This document shows positions 34,915 through 48,001 of a DNA stretch of 64,000 bases, piece after piece. Positions within the stretch are counted from its first letter, which is position 1; each line of letters begins with the position of its first letter. Origin of the DNA: Cryptomeria japonica. Lineage: Eukaryota > Streptophyta > Pinopsida > Cupressales > Cupressaceae. The position numbers and the translations under genes were made by a program. The stretch is from the NCBI RefSeq assembly GCF_030272615.1, contig NC_081406.1, positions 190,893,891 to 190,957,890 on the forward strand. The letters are read 5' to 3'. A model generated the notes under the pieces. It had not been told where the DNA came from. It searched no databases and saw only the letters and a list, made by a program, of their open reading frames with translations.

Positions 34915-36364
34915 TGTTGGCATTTCAATTAGGATATTGAGAAGGTTGTTGATAATTATGGATATAACTGATTAAGGATGTTTACTATCTTCACAATATT
35001 ATTTTGTCATTGATGTCAAGAAATTGATTTTCTGATTTAGTATAATGTTGCCATATCTTAAGAAGTATATTTTGAAGAGAATTAAGATGTTGGTAAAAGA
35101 CATAGAAAGAATGTGATGAATAATGGGAGGAATAAGTTATTCAATGGGCAACTATTACCGAGTTGGACAATGATGAGATCATGTTTTTTAGATTGTTTTG
35201 ATATCCTACATATGTTATTGTTTGTAAGGTTAATACTATACTATGTTACCGAGCAAGGAACCTAGTTGGTAAACCCTAAGGTTATCACTATCGGTTAATG
35301 AAGGCAGAATGTCTACCGAGTGAAGTTTAGTATTTACCAAGTTGCAACCGAATAATAACATAATGCATTGGATGAATGCATGCATTATTTAATGATGGAA
35401 GCTGATGAGCTGGTTATGATTAAATGATTGATACAACGTGTATGAAGTTTGTTAAGGATCTATGGCAATGGAAGATTGGTAGGAAGATCTACAGCTCATA
35501 TTGAATTGCAATACCCTATCACAAGTTCCAAGAAATGTATGCAAGTTCCAAGGCGAGGTAAAACATTTTCCGATCAAAGGATACATTGAACCTGGTCAAG
35601 ATTGAAGATCTGATGGCTATGATTGATCATGGGAAATGTGATCAAAGAGATTAAGTGGTTAGCAAATTGTTTATAAATAAGGAACTGTTGATAAATAATG
35701 TATGCGGGCAAGTGTAAGCACAGGGATGCTACATAGTGATTATCGAGCACATAAGCTTGAAGACCTGTTTGAATAATAGAGTAAGGAGCCCACCAGAAGG
35801 ACAAGATAAGTCCTATGACTAGATTGTATTGAGCAAATAAGAATCTGCTTTAGCATTTTAGATGCAAAGTTGTAGACATACTCATTACTGTTATTTGTTT
35901 GTAAGTGACAAAAAATCTCTTAACCGAGTGGACTTAACAGTCTTATTTGTAAATCCTCTAGAAAGGTGACATTCTGATTGAGTGTTTGAAACCCTTTAAC
36001 AAGGTCACCTCTAACAAGGTGAAGATCCTAACAGATCTGAGGGAAATCCCTTAACCGGGTCACATCTAGCAATGTGTTTGTAATCTTTAACGGGATTTGT
36101 TTTTAACCGAGCATAATCTAGAAGAGTATATTTCTTAGTGGGTCTGAAATCCCACAGTGGTTTTTCCCTATTTGGGTTTCCACGTTAAATCTGGTGTTAT
36201 GAGTGTTGTTATGATTATGTGTTCTTAAGTTTGCATGTTTTACAGTTTTTGTAACATATATCTGTTAAAGCTATCGAGGTTGAATCTGTTGAATATATTG
36301 AAGATTAAGTTTGTATGATTCACCCCCCCTCTCATCTTGTTAATAATTGGCATCAGAGTTATCA
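34915..36364 (+). repeat. 5' LTR of copia C3 (1450 bp)
   Basis: TGTTGGCATTTCAATT...CAGAGTTATCA. It holds the hairpin array at 35921-36038 (with the TCACCT-CTAACA-AGGTGA stem), the CCCACAGTGGTTTTTCCC block (about 36151) and the C-rich TTCACCCCCCCTCTCA block (about 36320). Confidence 0.93.
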
Positions 36365-36366
36365 AT

Positions 36367-36378
36367 TGGTATCAGAGC
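36367..36378 (+). other. Primer-binding site of C3 (initiator tRNA-Met type)
   Basis: TGGTATCAGAGC, two bases after the 5' LTR, is the standard plant copia PBS, complementary to the 3' end of initiator methionine tRNA. Confidence 0.92.
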
Positions 36379-36429
36379 TTTGGACTCTGGAAGAAAAGTT
36401 TAAAGGTACTTGAGGAAAAAGATCCAAAG

Positions 36430-37340
36430 ATGTATAAGAGGGATGCACCGAAGCTGAACAAGTCAAGTTTCTCTACATAGCAGAAAAGGATGAAGCTGCA
36501 CCTATCAGGAATTGGAGAATATGCTATATATTATCTGGAGAATGATTTCATTACACCTAGCACCTATCCATTGACAATGGAAGAGAAAAAGGCAAAGCAA
36601 GAACATATTCAAGCAATGATTGAAATAACATCTACATCGACCGACTCAGAGTTTAATGATCTAGAAGGCTACAATGATGCCAAGGCAATGTGGGACAAGC
36701 TCATATCTATGTATGGTGGTGATGAACATGTTCAAAGAGCAAAAGTGGACAGTCTAAGAGGACAACTTGAATCTATGAGAATGAATGAAGGTGAGAACAT
36801 AACCCAATATAGTACAAGGTTAAAGGAGATTGTCAATCAAATCAAAGGAGCAAGAGGAACCATTGAAGAGAAGGATGTCACAAGTAAGCTATTAAGAACC
36901 CTTCTACCTGCTTATGCAATCTGAGTCCCTACAATCAATGAATTGAGGTCTGTACCCAATATGTCAGTTTCTTTGGATGCTACTATTGGTAAGCTACATG
37001 CATTTGAGTTAAGTAACTTTGATAACAGTGGGTCTTCGGTAAATAAAATTGATTATGCATTTAGTTCTTTTCATCTTGATGAATCTGATGATTACAATGA
37101 TAGAAAGTATAAGTACTCTGAAGGGAATCACAGTGGAGCAAGTGAAAGATTTTGCAAAAACATGGAGGAGGTACACAAACTTTATGAAGAAATCAGAAAG
37201 CAAGAAGAGTTTGAAGCACTATTAGCCAGAAGGCTACTGAGAGGAAAAGGTAAGTACAAAGGAAAGTTCCTTTGAAATGTTTTAACTGTGATATAATAGG
37301 ACATATGGCTTCTAATTGTCCTAACAAAGAATCCAGTGAA
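36430..37340 (+). pseudogene. Copia C3 gag relic
   Basis: Starts MYKRDAPKLNKSSF at 36430. It meets a TAG at 36478 and resumes MKLHLSGIGEYAIYYLEND (36490), the QAMIEITSTSTDSEF and VQRAKVDSLRGQLESMRMNEGENITQYSTRLKEI Gag helices. A TGA at 36922 (YAI*VPT) interrupts. A frameshift near 37270 precedes the zinc knuckle CFNCDIIGHMASNC (37278-37319), which keeps all four CCHC residues. A typical copia Gag, dead by two stops and one shift. Confidence 0.87.
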
Positions 37341-37439
37341 AAGAGAGATTACTGAGATGACATACAGAAAGATAATCATTACAGAGGACACCGAGACTTT
37401 AGAAGAAGAGATAAAAAGACATGTCTAATAGCTGATGAG

Positions 37440-38954
37440 GAATCTAATGATGATAAATTAGATGAAACTAATACAGAGGAATTTGTTTATGTGGCTATCA
37501 AAGATGGATCAGATGAAGAAAGGTACAAAGAAAAAGCTTTAATATCTCACATAAATACTAATGATTCTTGGATCATAGATAGTGGATGCTCACATCACAT
37601 GATAGGTGATAAACACAAGTTTGTTATGTTAGAAGATTATGTAAGATTTGGTAATGATGCACCATGTCCAGTGAGAGGTAAAGGATCTATAACACTTCTT
37701 GACAATGCTAAATGCAATGGTGTTTATTGGGTTGAAGTTTTGAAATACAATTTGTTGAGTGTAGCACAACTAAACAATATAGGATACCGAATAGAGTTTC
37801 AGAAAGGAATTGTCAAAGTTCATGACAAGCATGGAAAGTTAGCAGCTACCAGGACACAAACAAAAGGTAACACATTTCACCTTGACTCAACTTGGAATAA
37901 GTGTCTATATGCAAAGATAGATGATACCTGGTTATGGCATAAAAGGTTTTGTCATGTAAATTTTGATAATCTGATCAAAATAAGCAAGAAGCATCGAGTA
38001 AGAGGTCTACCGAGTCTTGAGAAACCTGAGAATGCTATATGCTGAGGATGCCAAATGGGTAAGATGACAAGATCAAGATTTACAAGTAAGTCCTACACTT
38101 CTAAGGGAATTTTAGATCTTGTGCATAGTGATCTTTGTGGTCCTATGAAAGTTCAGAGTTATTATGGTGATAAGTATTTCATATTATTTGTGGATGATTA
38201 CTCAAGGATGATGTCAGTAATGTTTTTAAAAGAAAAATCATAAGCTTTTCAAATGTTTAAATGGTACAAGGCAAGAGTTGAAAATGAAACAGGAAGACAA
38301 CTGAAATGTCTTAGATCTGATAGAAGAGGTGAGTTCACTTCTGATGAATTTAACTTATACTGCAATGATCATGGTATAAAGAGGCAAGTATCGGCACCAA
38401 GAACACCCCAAAAAAATGGGATAGCCGAGAGAAGAAACAGATCAATTGTGGATTGTGCAAGAACCTTGATGATAGAAAAGAAGGTACCTCAAACATTTTG
38501 GAGAGAAGCAATCAGCACTGCAGTTTACACCCTGAACCGAGTACAATTGAAGAAAGGAAATTTGATGACACAATATGAAATCTGGTATGACAAGAAACCC
38601 AATGTAAGTTATTTTAAAATCTTTGGAAGTAGATGCTATGTTCACAAAGATGACAGAAATGGTAAGTTTGATCAGAAAAGTGAAGAAGGAACATTTCTTG
38701 GTTATTCTTCTAGAAGCAAAGCATTTAAATGTTTGATCAAATCATCTAACAAAATAGTAGAAAGTGCAAATGTGAAAATTGATGAATTTGCAGAAAGAAA
38801 TGATGAAGGAAACTCCAAAGAACTAGAAGATTATGAAGGATTTGTATATGTTCAACCAAGAAGTCCTACTGAGAAACTACTGAAGGAAATGAAGAGAATA
38901 TCCAGTTACCGAGTGATGAAGAAGATCATACAGAATCTACTGACCCTATATTAG
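37440..38954 (+). pseudogene. Copia C3 protease-integrase relic
   Basis: The protease active site reads WIIDSGCSHHMIGD (about 37570-37610). The integrase zinc region is HKRFCHVNF then C*GCQMGKM, with TGA at 38043. The core reads DLVHSDLCGPM, FVDDYSRMM, then TAA at 38241 (KEKS*AF). The next open stretch has [12 protein letters not shown] (the usual QGG is RRG) and PQKNGIAERRNR, completing the D,D-35-E pattern. The C-terminal part ends at a stop at 38952, after which a frame change leads into RT. Confidence 0.87.
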
Positions 38955-39013
38955 CCAAGTATATTAGAAGAAATCATGCAACAAGTCAGATTATACGAGA
39001 TAAGAATGATCTA

Positions 39014-40600
39014 GTGATGACAAGGAATAAACTGAGACAGAACACATGTCTGATATCTGAATTTGAACCAAGGATAGTGAAAGAGGCATTTAACAGTGAA
39101 GATTGGATAAATGTTAAGACAGAAGAGATTGATCAAATCAAGAAGAATGACACATGGACACTAGTCCCAAGACCAAAGGACAAAAATTTAATCGGTACAA
39201 AGTGGATTTTCAGAAACAAGCTAAATGAAAAAGGTGAGGTCATTCGAAATAAAGCAAGACTAGTTTGCAAAGGTTATGCTCAAGAAGAGGGAATTGATTA
39301 TGGTGAGACTTTTGCACCTGTGGCAAGACTTGAAGGAGTAAGAACATTGTTGGCATACGCTGCTTACAAGAATTTCAAAGTATATCAAATGGATGTCAAA
39401 TCTGCATTTCTGAATGGTATATTAGAAGAAGAAGTTTTTATTGAACAACCTGAAGGATTTGTTGAAGGAGAAAATAAAGATCAGGTATGTAAACTGAATA
39501 AAGCTTTATATTGTCTGAAACAAGCACCTAGAGCATGGTATGAAATATTGCACTCTTATTTAATCAAGATTGGTTTAATAAGGACAAGTGAAAATAACAA
39601 TATGTACATGAAGAATGATGAAAATGTAATATTGATCTCAACCATATTTGTTGATGATATTATCTTTTGTAGAAATGACTCTTTATGCAAGAACTTTGGA
39701 AATGAAATGAGCAAAGAATTTGAGATGTCATTAATTAGTGAGATAAAGTATTTTATAGGTCTAAAGATACTGCAAATGAAAGATGAGATTTTCATTACTC
39801 AATCCAAGTACATAAAGGAAATCTTGAAGAAATTTGGAATGGAGGATTCAAAACCAGTAAGTACTCCTATGACTACCAACTGTAAACTATCAAAGAATGA
39901 TGAATCTGCATCTATTCATGAGACACTTTATCGATCTATGATTGGAAAGTTGCAATATGTTGTTCACAGCAGGCTAGATACAACACATGCAGTAGGTATA
40001 GTTGCAAGATTTTTTGCAGATCCCAAGGAAACACACATGACAACAATCAAGAGAATTTTCAGATACTTGAAAGGCATTGAGGATTATGGCTTAGTATATC
40101 AGAAAGGAAATGACTATGATTTAAAATTTTATACTGATGCTGATTGGGCAGGCAACATAGATGACAGGAAAAGCATAAGTGTTGGAGCTTTCTTTTTAGG
40201 AGAAAGACTAGTGAGTTGGCTTAGCAAGAAACAAGGATGTATTTCACAGTCAATAGCAGAAGCTGAATATGTTGCTGCAGCATTGAATTGTACCATTATA
40301 GAATGGATCAAACAACTGTTGGAAGGCATAAATGAGAAAGTTATCGAGCCAGTAACTATATTATGTGATAATACTAGTGCCATTAACATTTCAAAGAATC
40401 CTATTATGCACTCTAAGACAAAGCACATCTCTATCAAATATCATTATCTTAGAGAAGAAGTTCAAGAGAAGAAAGTGGTGTTGGAGTATGTTAGCTCAAA
40501 GGAACAAATAGCAGATATTTTCACCAAGCCACTGCCAAGGGGCACTTTTGAGTATCTTAGAAGTAAGTTAGGGGTCCTACCCCTATCTTCTACTCACTGA
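39014..40600 (+). pseudogene. Copia C3 reverse transcriptase-RNase H, open for 528 codons
   Basis: The best-preserved pol segment in the window. [87 protein letters not shown], the catalytic IFVDDIIF. RNase [87 protein letters not shown]. No internal stop is present, though the upstream polyprotein is broken, so a full protein cannot be made. Possibly still seen as an isolated ORF by gene predictors. Confidence 0.92.
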
Positions 40601-40956
40601 CTGAGTTCGGTGAATGCATCAATTCGATGACACTAAAGAATACCTTTTAGGAGTTGATGCTGATTTACACACTTTAGGATGTTTTCTAAAGGTGTACAGG
40701 AAACAAAAACAGGGAACAGGAATTGAAGACAAAATTCTCTAATCGAGACTGAGTTGATACCGAACAGCAAAGGAATTACTTCACAGAGGAAAAAATTATG
40801 TATTAGTTTTCTTTTGGCATTGTTGTCAATGGGGGAGAAGACTAATGACAGGGGGAGAGCATTTCAGTAATCTGAGCAATCACAATCATAGCAATCTGAA
40901 TTTGAATCTCTTAGGTCAAATCAATTGGTTTTGCCATCAATGCCAAAGGGGGAGAT
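40601..40956 (+). other. C3 3' spacer with polypurine tract
   Basis: Non-coding; it ends in TGCCAAAGGGGGAGAT just before the 3' LTR. A related GGGGGAGA run occurs earlier (about 40828-40860). Confidence 0.75.
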
Positions 40957-42451
40957 TGTTGGCATTTCAATTAGGATATTGAGAAGGTTGTTGATAATTA
41001 TGGATATAACTGATTAAGGATGTTTACTATCTTCACAATATTATTTTGTCATTGATGTTAAGAAATTGATTTTCTGATTTAGTATAATGTTGCCATATCT
41101 TAAGAATTATATTTTGAAGAGAATTAAGATGTCGGTAAAAGACACAGAAAGAATGTGATGAATAAGGGGAGGAATAAGTTATTCAATGGGCAATTATTAC
41201 CGAGTTAGACAATGATGAGATCATGTTGTTTAGATTTTTTTGATATCCTACATATGCTATTATCTGTAAGGTTAATACTATACTATGTTACTGAGCAAGG
41301 AACCTAATCGGTAAACCCTAAGGAACTTAGTCAGTAAACCCTAAGGTTATCGCTATCGGTTGATGAAGGCGGAATGTCTACCGAGTGAAGTTTAGTATTT
41401 ATCGAGTTGCAACCGAATAATAACATAATGCATTGGATGAATGCATGCATTATTTAATGATGGAAGCTGATGAGTTGGTTATGATTAAATTATTGATACA
41501 ATGTGTATGAAGTTTGTTAAGGATCTATGGCAATGGAAGATCGGCAAGAAGATCTACAGCTCAGATTGAACCACAATACCCTAGCACAAGTTCCAAGAAA
41601 TGTATGCAAGTTCCAAGGTGAGGTAAAACATTTTCCGATCAAAGGATACATTGAACCTGGTCAAGATTGAAGATATGATGGCTATGATTGATCATGGGAA
41701 ATGTGATCAAAGAGATTAAGCGGTTAGCAAATTGTTTATAAATAAGGAACTGTTGATAAACAATGTATGCAGACAAGTGTAAGCACAGGGATGCTACATA
41801 GTGATTACCGAGCACATAAGCTTGAAGACCTGTTTGAATAACAGAGTAAGGAGCCCAACAGAGGGACAAGATAAGTCCTATGACTAGATTGTATTGAGAA
41901 AATAAGAATCTGCTTTAGTATTTTAGATGCAAAGTTGCAGACATACTCATTACTGTTATTTATTTGTAAGTGACAGAAAATCTCTTAATCGAGTGGACTT
42001 AACAGTCTTATTTGTAAATCCTCTAGCAAGGTGACATTCTGATTGAGTGTTTGAAACCCTTTAACAAGGTCACCTCTAACAAGGTGAAGATCCTAACAAA
42101 TCTGAGGGAAATCCCTTAACCGGGTCACATCTAGCAATGTGTTTGTAATCTTTAATAGGATTTGCTTTTAACCGAACATACTCTAGAAGAGTATATTTCT
42201 TAGTGGGTCCGAAATCCCATAGTGGTTTTTCCCTATTTGGGTTTCCACGTTAAATCTGGTGTTATGAGTGTTGTTATGATTATGTGTTCTTAAGTTTGCA
42301 TGTTTTACAGTTTTGGTTACATATATCTGTTAAAGCTACCGAGGTTGAATCTGTTGAATATATTGAAGATTAAGTTTGTATGATTCACACCCCCCCCTCT
42401 CATCTTGCCCCCCCCCTCTCATCTTGTTAATAATTGGCATCAGAGTTATCA
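40957..42451 (+). repeat. 3' LTR of copia C3 (1495 bp)
   Basis: Same ends as the 5' LTR. It is 45 bp longer, mainly through a second GTAAACCCTAAGGA-type unit near 41321-41345 and a duplicated CCCCCCCTCTCATCTTG block near 42389-42426. Confidence 0.93.
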
Positions 42452-42456
42452 CAATG

Positions 42457-43984
42457 GTCATACTCCTAGTCTTTATTCCAAGTTGCCACACAATTATAGA
42501 GGTAATCCTCCAGGGGTATGATACCTTAATATTTAGGAATGCTAGGGTATTCACCATCTTGTTGTTTATATTGAACTCTAATAAGAATGTTAAAAGCATG
42601 CCAATATAGAATGTTTTTCTTATGCGTATTCCACTAGTAGGAATCATTGCATAGTAGTGTATCTTAGAGGGATTTCATTCTTATTATTTCTAGTGTGAAG
42701 GTCCTTTCCATAGCTACAATATATTCCATATCACCTGATGCCTATTCCATAGAATCTTGGTAGCTTGATATGAGAGATGTATGTTTGATGTTCCTTTTCT
42801 CGAGAAATCCCTCAATCTAGTTAGAGGTGGTAGGACTATGACTTTTGATCATATAGACCCTTTGAAATCCATATAGTGTGTGTTTGGGGTTAGATACTTG
42901 ATAGACTAGTTGGTTGGAGTGATGTGGTTCGATATATGATCTATCTTCAATCTTTAAGGGAATATGCATTATTTATTTGTTATCAACAAAAGCAACTTCT
43001 CTAGCCCTTGGATTGATTATGCCATTGCATCAATGAAGCATCTCAGTCATAACATTTTCATAAATGTATTAAAGAGTTCTTTCATTTGGACGATCTTCCA
43101 AGTACTAAATTCAACACATTTTTTAAAGTCTTTCACATTTACCTCTATGTTCTTCCATGTCCCTAGTGTATTCATACTGGATCCATCTGCTAGGCATATG
43201 TTCATAGGGGTTTTCACTAGCTTGGGGCTACCCAATTTCTTCCATGTTGTAGATTGTATAATGTTAAGGTTTGCTCCTAAATTCACCATCACATAATTCA
43301 CTTTGTGCTCATTTAGTTGAACATCAATTAATAGCATACCATTTTTACAATTTTGGTTCTCTGATAGATAGTTAACTTGAGGTTTCTTATTCTAATACTT
43401 TCCCAGTTTTTCCAACTTGACAACTAAGTTATTATTCCTCATTACTATTATCAACTCTTTCAAGGTCCAAATATCCTATTCTATAAAAAAATATTTCCCC
43501 CCACTTATCCTGCTGTCTTTGATCTAGTTTAAACAGGGTGGAGTCCTCTTCTTCTACCCCTTCTTCTTCTTCCTCTATGCTATTATCTAGGTTTCAAAGC
43601 CCTCTTCTACCAATGAATTCTTCATCCCTTTATTTGTATCCATAGCCTACCTGGTCACCACATTTTCTCTCTTCATATTTGTGTTTCTCTTCTTCCTTCT
43701 TACTACTAGTTCTTCTTTGAAGTTGTCTTCTTACGATGTGTCAAAGTTCCACAAATCCATAATATGGCATGTTTTAATCCATTAGTGTGATACTCTATGG
43801 TTTAATTTGGTTCCCCTTTTTACTTCATCACTCTAAGAAGGTTTCTTGACATCTCTATAAAAATATTTATATTTTTCATAGTTAAACATGGTATGATCTT
43901 CACCTCCACAAAATGTGCATAAGGGGGTTCTTTATAACATTTGTAATAGCGCATTGAACCTATCATCCAACTGCACTGTGAGAG
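42457..43984 (-). pseudogene. Ty3/gypsy fragment (minus strand) with protease
   Basis: The minus frame 43047-43337 reads VNYVMVNLGANLNIIQSTTWKKLGSPKL, then ICLADGSSMNTLGTWKNIEVNV, the fold pattern of a retroviral-type aspartic protease. The catalytic DxGA has become NLGA, so activity is lost. The frame 43820-44002 may hold a decayed Gag zinc-finger end (YYKCYKEP), a weak call. No complete domain remains. It is host sequence for both C3 (left) and C1b (right). Confidence 0.6.
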
Positions 43985-44480
43985 CATTGGCATGATTGGC
44001 ATAACTTATGATGATGTTGACATATTGATGTAAGGACTGTTGGTGATGATCTAGCTAATATGATAAGGATAATGACGACATGGTGATGTATGACCAGTAT
44101 AGATTGAGATATTGGTTGGTGACTTGGTGATCAGTTATTTGTGTTGTCATTGATGGCAACTGCGAAAATTGTTTTATTCTGGATTACTCTGTCATCTAGT
44201 TTTACTGGTGTAACCTGACTAGTAATGGATTAAGTTGGTGAGATGAACTGTGCGGGTGACAGACAAACTAGCAAATAGGACTTTAACCGGTAAACATGAA
44301 ACAGTGTTATACTTAAGCAATTGGTTTTGAAGATTGTTGAGGAATTAGGTGTTGTGGTTTGAAACATGCGTTTATATCATTGTAATAAGTCTATGACTAG
44401 AACCGCGTCATGTTTTGATAACCAGAAGTCATGTTTGTGATTTACTATTGTATTTTTAATAGGGTTTTAGAACCGGTAAC
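43985..44480 (+). repeat. 5' LTR of copia C1b, first part
   Basis: Begins CATTGGCATGATTGG (TG mutated to CA relative to the C1a LTR start) and is cut by C2 after GGTAAC. It continues at 51832. Confidence 0.87.
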
Positions 44481-45873
44481 TGATAATATGATGAAACTAT
44501 AAAGATCCGGTCAACTACTAAGAGGGGAGGGTGAATCAGTAGATAGAAAATTAACTAAACTTTCACCAAACTCATTTCCAACTCAAGAGAAACTCACAAA
44601 TTTTATCGATTTAGTCACTTTATCAAATCTACAGTAGCACTGTCAAACCTTACTGGTTGACCTAATACTTCAGTGATATAATTTAACAGATCTGAAACTT
44701 AAATATCCTTCGACCAAAACCTAAAACCACTTCACTAATACCAATAATAACATATTTCAGATCATTTCCAATCATTTAAATATATCTATGCAGATTTACC
44801 AATCATTCATATCAACCATACCAAAAACACATCCACAAAATCATTCACCACTTAACACAATGATTTTTCACATGGAAACCCAAATGGGAAAAACCACAGT
44901 GGGGATGAATACTGACAAGAATTTTGAACTCTTCTGAAGTTCGCCCTATTAGGAGCCAAGCCCGATTAGAAGCTTATACAATAATGTTCCATTAGGAACA
45001 ATTCCGGTTAAGGACCACCTAGTTAAGGGATTGACTACAAATACCCTGTTAAAGGTAAACTCAATGGAGGATTTTAAATCCAAGCTAATGGATCACCTGG
45101 TTAGAGGATTTCAACAACAAGCTTGTTAGAGCTTACCTGGTTAAGAGATTTTACTACTGTAATGGTTAGAGAACAACAGGTTCTTGACCAATCTGGAAAT
45201 AGCACTTCCTTGCTGAACCAGATCCTTTATCGCTCTTATCTGCCTTCACATCATTCTACAGACATGCCTCCTAGTTTGACAACAATCACTTTCACACTTA
45301 TTCAAATTTCCAACAACTCATTGAATCAATCCATCGACCTTAAAAACAAATACATTAGGTCGGTAACACAACACAAACCCTACAATTCTTATAGAGATTA
45401 CAAACACATCGGTTCAATCTTGACCGTTAGATTATATGCAATCAACTTCACATTCTTCTAGGCATCTACAACCGCTCCTAGATCACTTCACTTTGAATCT
45501 TGTAACACATCATGTGTTTGTCACGTCATACTATGCATTTGATCATTCCCAAGATAAACAGTTATCTTTACATGCCAAAACCTTTTTGAAACTCACTATG
45601 TGCAACATGCTTGTGTGGCATCTTCATCACTGATCATCATTCAGTCATAAATCATCATAACTGATCTTCAAGCTTCATCGGTTAGGGTTCTACTTCTCAA
45701 TTGGTTAGGGTTACTGATTGATCTTCACTACTTCATTACTGGTTGCTTTACTGCTTCATTACCAGTTGCTTTACTACTTCATTACTGGTTGCTATACTGC
45801 TTCATTACCTATTGCTATTGACATCAATGACAACACTATACTTCTTCAATGCAATCTTCATGCAATGTCAATA
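44481..45873 (-). repeat. 3' LTR of copia C2 (1393 bp)
   Basis: Pair of 50439-51831 with the same length and scattered substitutions. On the minus strand it starts TATTGACATTGCATG and ends CATATTATCA. It contains the hairpin AAGCT-CTAACA-AGCTT (45119-45134 on this strand's complement). Confidence 0.93.
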
Positions 45874-45885
45874 TTCTCCCCCTTT
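45874..45885 (-). other. Polypurine tract of C2
   Basis: AAAGGGGGAGAA on the minus strand, directly before the 3' LTR. Confidence 0.88.
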
Positions 45886-46253
45886 GGCATTGATGGCAAT
45901 ACAAATGTCAATACCAATTGATTGTCATGATTGAGAGTAAAGAATACACAAATAGGTATAGGAATCTTGGTTTACATTTTTTAGCATATACTCTCCTTCA
46001 ATTGTATCTTCATATCTTTAGCTGGTAACTGGTCTGCAATCTATCTTCTCTCCTTAACATATAAGACTATCAATCATATACATTTTTTTTCCCCCTTTGA
46101 CAACAATGCCAAAGTGAAGGTAGACCATTATGTTTCATATCTATGCTTCACCGATCTGCAATTAGCTACTCCTTCTATGGAGTAGCTCCATTTTTCACTA
46201 ATCCTTCTTCAAGATTTTCAATAGGCTCCGGGATTGATGTCTTCTACATCTAC
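45886..46253 (-). other. C2 3' spacer
   Basis: Non-coding interval between the RNase H end and the polypurine tract, with another purine run (about 46090-46100) mirrored in other copia elements of the window. Confidence 0.7.
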
Positions 46254-47838
46254 TTAATTGAATTCATGTAGGGGTACAACCCCTAACTCACCTCTGAGAT
46301 ATTCAAATACAGTCTTAGGTAGAGGCTTAGTAAAACTATCTGCTAGTTGTTCTTTAGTGGAAACATGCTCCAATGATACATCTTTGCTTTGAACTTTCTC
46401 TCTTAGGAAATGATACTTCAGCTCTATATGCTTTGTCCTAGCATGCAACATCAGGTTCTTAGAAATATTTATAGCACTTATATTATCATAGAAAATTCTT
46501 ACCGGTTCTGATATCTTCATCTTGAAACCTTCCAATATGTGTTTCATCCAAATTGCTTGGGCACAATTCATTTAAGCTGCAACATACTTAGCTTCTTTTG
46601 TTGATTGAGAGATACAACTTTGTTTCTTGCTTCTCCAAGACACTAATCCGCCTCCAAGAAAAAATGCTCCTTCGGTTTTACTTTTCCTATCATCAACATT
46701 GCCTACCCAATCTACATCGATATAGACTTTTAATTCAAAGTCTCTTTCATATGGATACCATAATCCATAATCTATTGTGCCTTTCAAGTATCTGAAAATT
46801 CTTTTGGTTGCAATCATGTGTGACTCCTTCGGATTTTTCTAAAATCTAGGAACCAATCCTACTGTATGAGCAATATCTGATCTATTGTGGACAACATAAT
46901 TTAGCTTACCTATCATGGATCTGTATTCCTTTTCATCAACTGGTGCAAAATCATCTCCTTTGACAATTTATAGCCTGTAACCATTGGTGATCCAACTAGT
47001 TTACAATCTCCCATTCCAAAAGTTCTCAACACTTTCTTCACATACTTGGATTGTGTGATAAAAACTCCTTCCTTCATCTGTTGGATTTGCAAACCTATGA
47101 ATTTTTTATGTCACCTACCAGTGACATCTCAAATTCATTCTTCATTTCATTAGCAAAATCTTGACACATATCATCATTACCTCCAAAAATGATATCATCA
47201 ACAAATACCTCACTTACTAGTATTTTATCTCCTTCTGTCTTGAGATATATGTTACTATCTTCACTGGTTCTTTGAAAACCTATCTTTACTAAGTGAGAGT
47301 GCAATCTTTCATACCATGCTCTTAGTTCTTGTTTCAAACCATATAGTGCCTTATGTAGCTTGCACACCATATCCTCTTCTTTAGTTAATGCATAGCCATC
47401 TGGTTGTTCTATGTAGACTTCTTCTTCCAATATTCCATTTAAGAATGTTGATTTAACATCCATCTGATATACCTTAAATCCTTTGTATGTTGCAAATGCA
47501 AGTAGAGTCCTTACTCCTTCCAATATTGCTACTGGTGCAAATGTCTCACCATAATCTTCACCTTCCTCTTGTGCATATCCTTTGCATACCAGTCTGGCTT
47601 TATTCTTGATCACTAATCCATCTTCATTCAATTTGTTTATGAATACCCACTTTTTTCCTATTACATTCTTGGTTTCCGGTCTAGGTACCAATGACCATGT
47701 ATTATTCTTCTCTATCTGATCAAGTTCATCTTCCATTGCCTTGACCCAGTCTTCATCATCAAAGGCTTCTTTTGCTATTCTAGGCTCAATGGTGGAGATC
47801 ATACAAGAGTTTTCTCTTAGCCTTCTTCTACTTAACAC
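46254..47838 (-). pseudogene. Copia C2 reverse transcriptase-RNase H relic
   Basis: The RT frame 47838-47095 reads [66 protein letters not shown] in pieces, YGLKQELRAWYERLH and the catalytic VFVDDIIFGG. A frameshift after GDIKNS (about 47095) leads into degenerate sequence. RNase H resumes at 46817-46572 (YIDVDWVGNVDDRKS, SWRSKKQSCISQSTKEAKYVAA) and, after a TAA, at 46571-46254 (MNCAQAIWMKHILEG, HARTKHIELKYHFLREKV, LADSFTKPLPKTVFEYLRGELGVVPL). Confidence 0.9.
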
Positions 47839-48001
47839 ACTTGCATTCTTGTTTCCAATAATCTAATCAGGGTTGTGATTGAGTTTGACATACCTTGGGA
47901 TAACTTGATCTTGATTTTTCAGGTTCTTCTTCTTCTTCTTCACTTTCTTCATCTTCTGTTGGACCTTCTTGTTCTAGTTGAACTGGGGTTTTTGTGTTCA
48001 G

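Larger units (their letters stand above)
34915..42451 (+). mobile_element. Copia C3: complete but decayed element, TSD CAATG
   Basis: A 7537-bp element with both LTRs, PBS, gag-pol and polypurine tract. CAATG is repeated at 34910-34914 and 42452-42456. It is inserted in a minus-strand gypsy element. The two LTRs are clearly similar but differ by many substitutions and by two local duplications in the 3' LTR, so the insertion is not recent. Confidence 0.95.
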
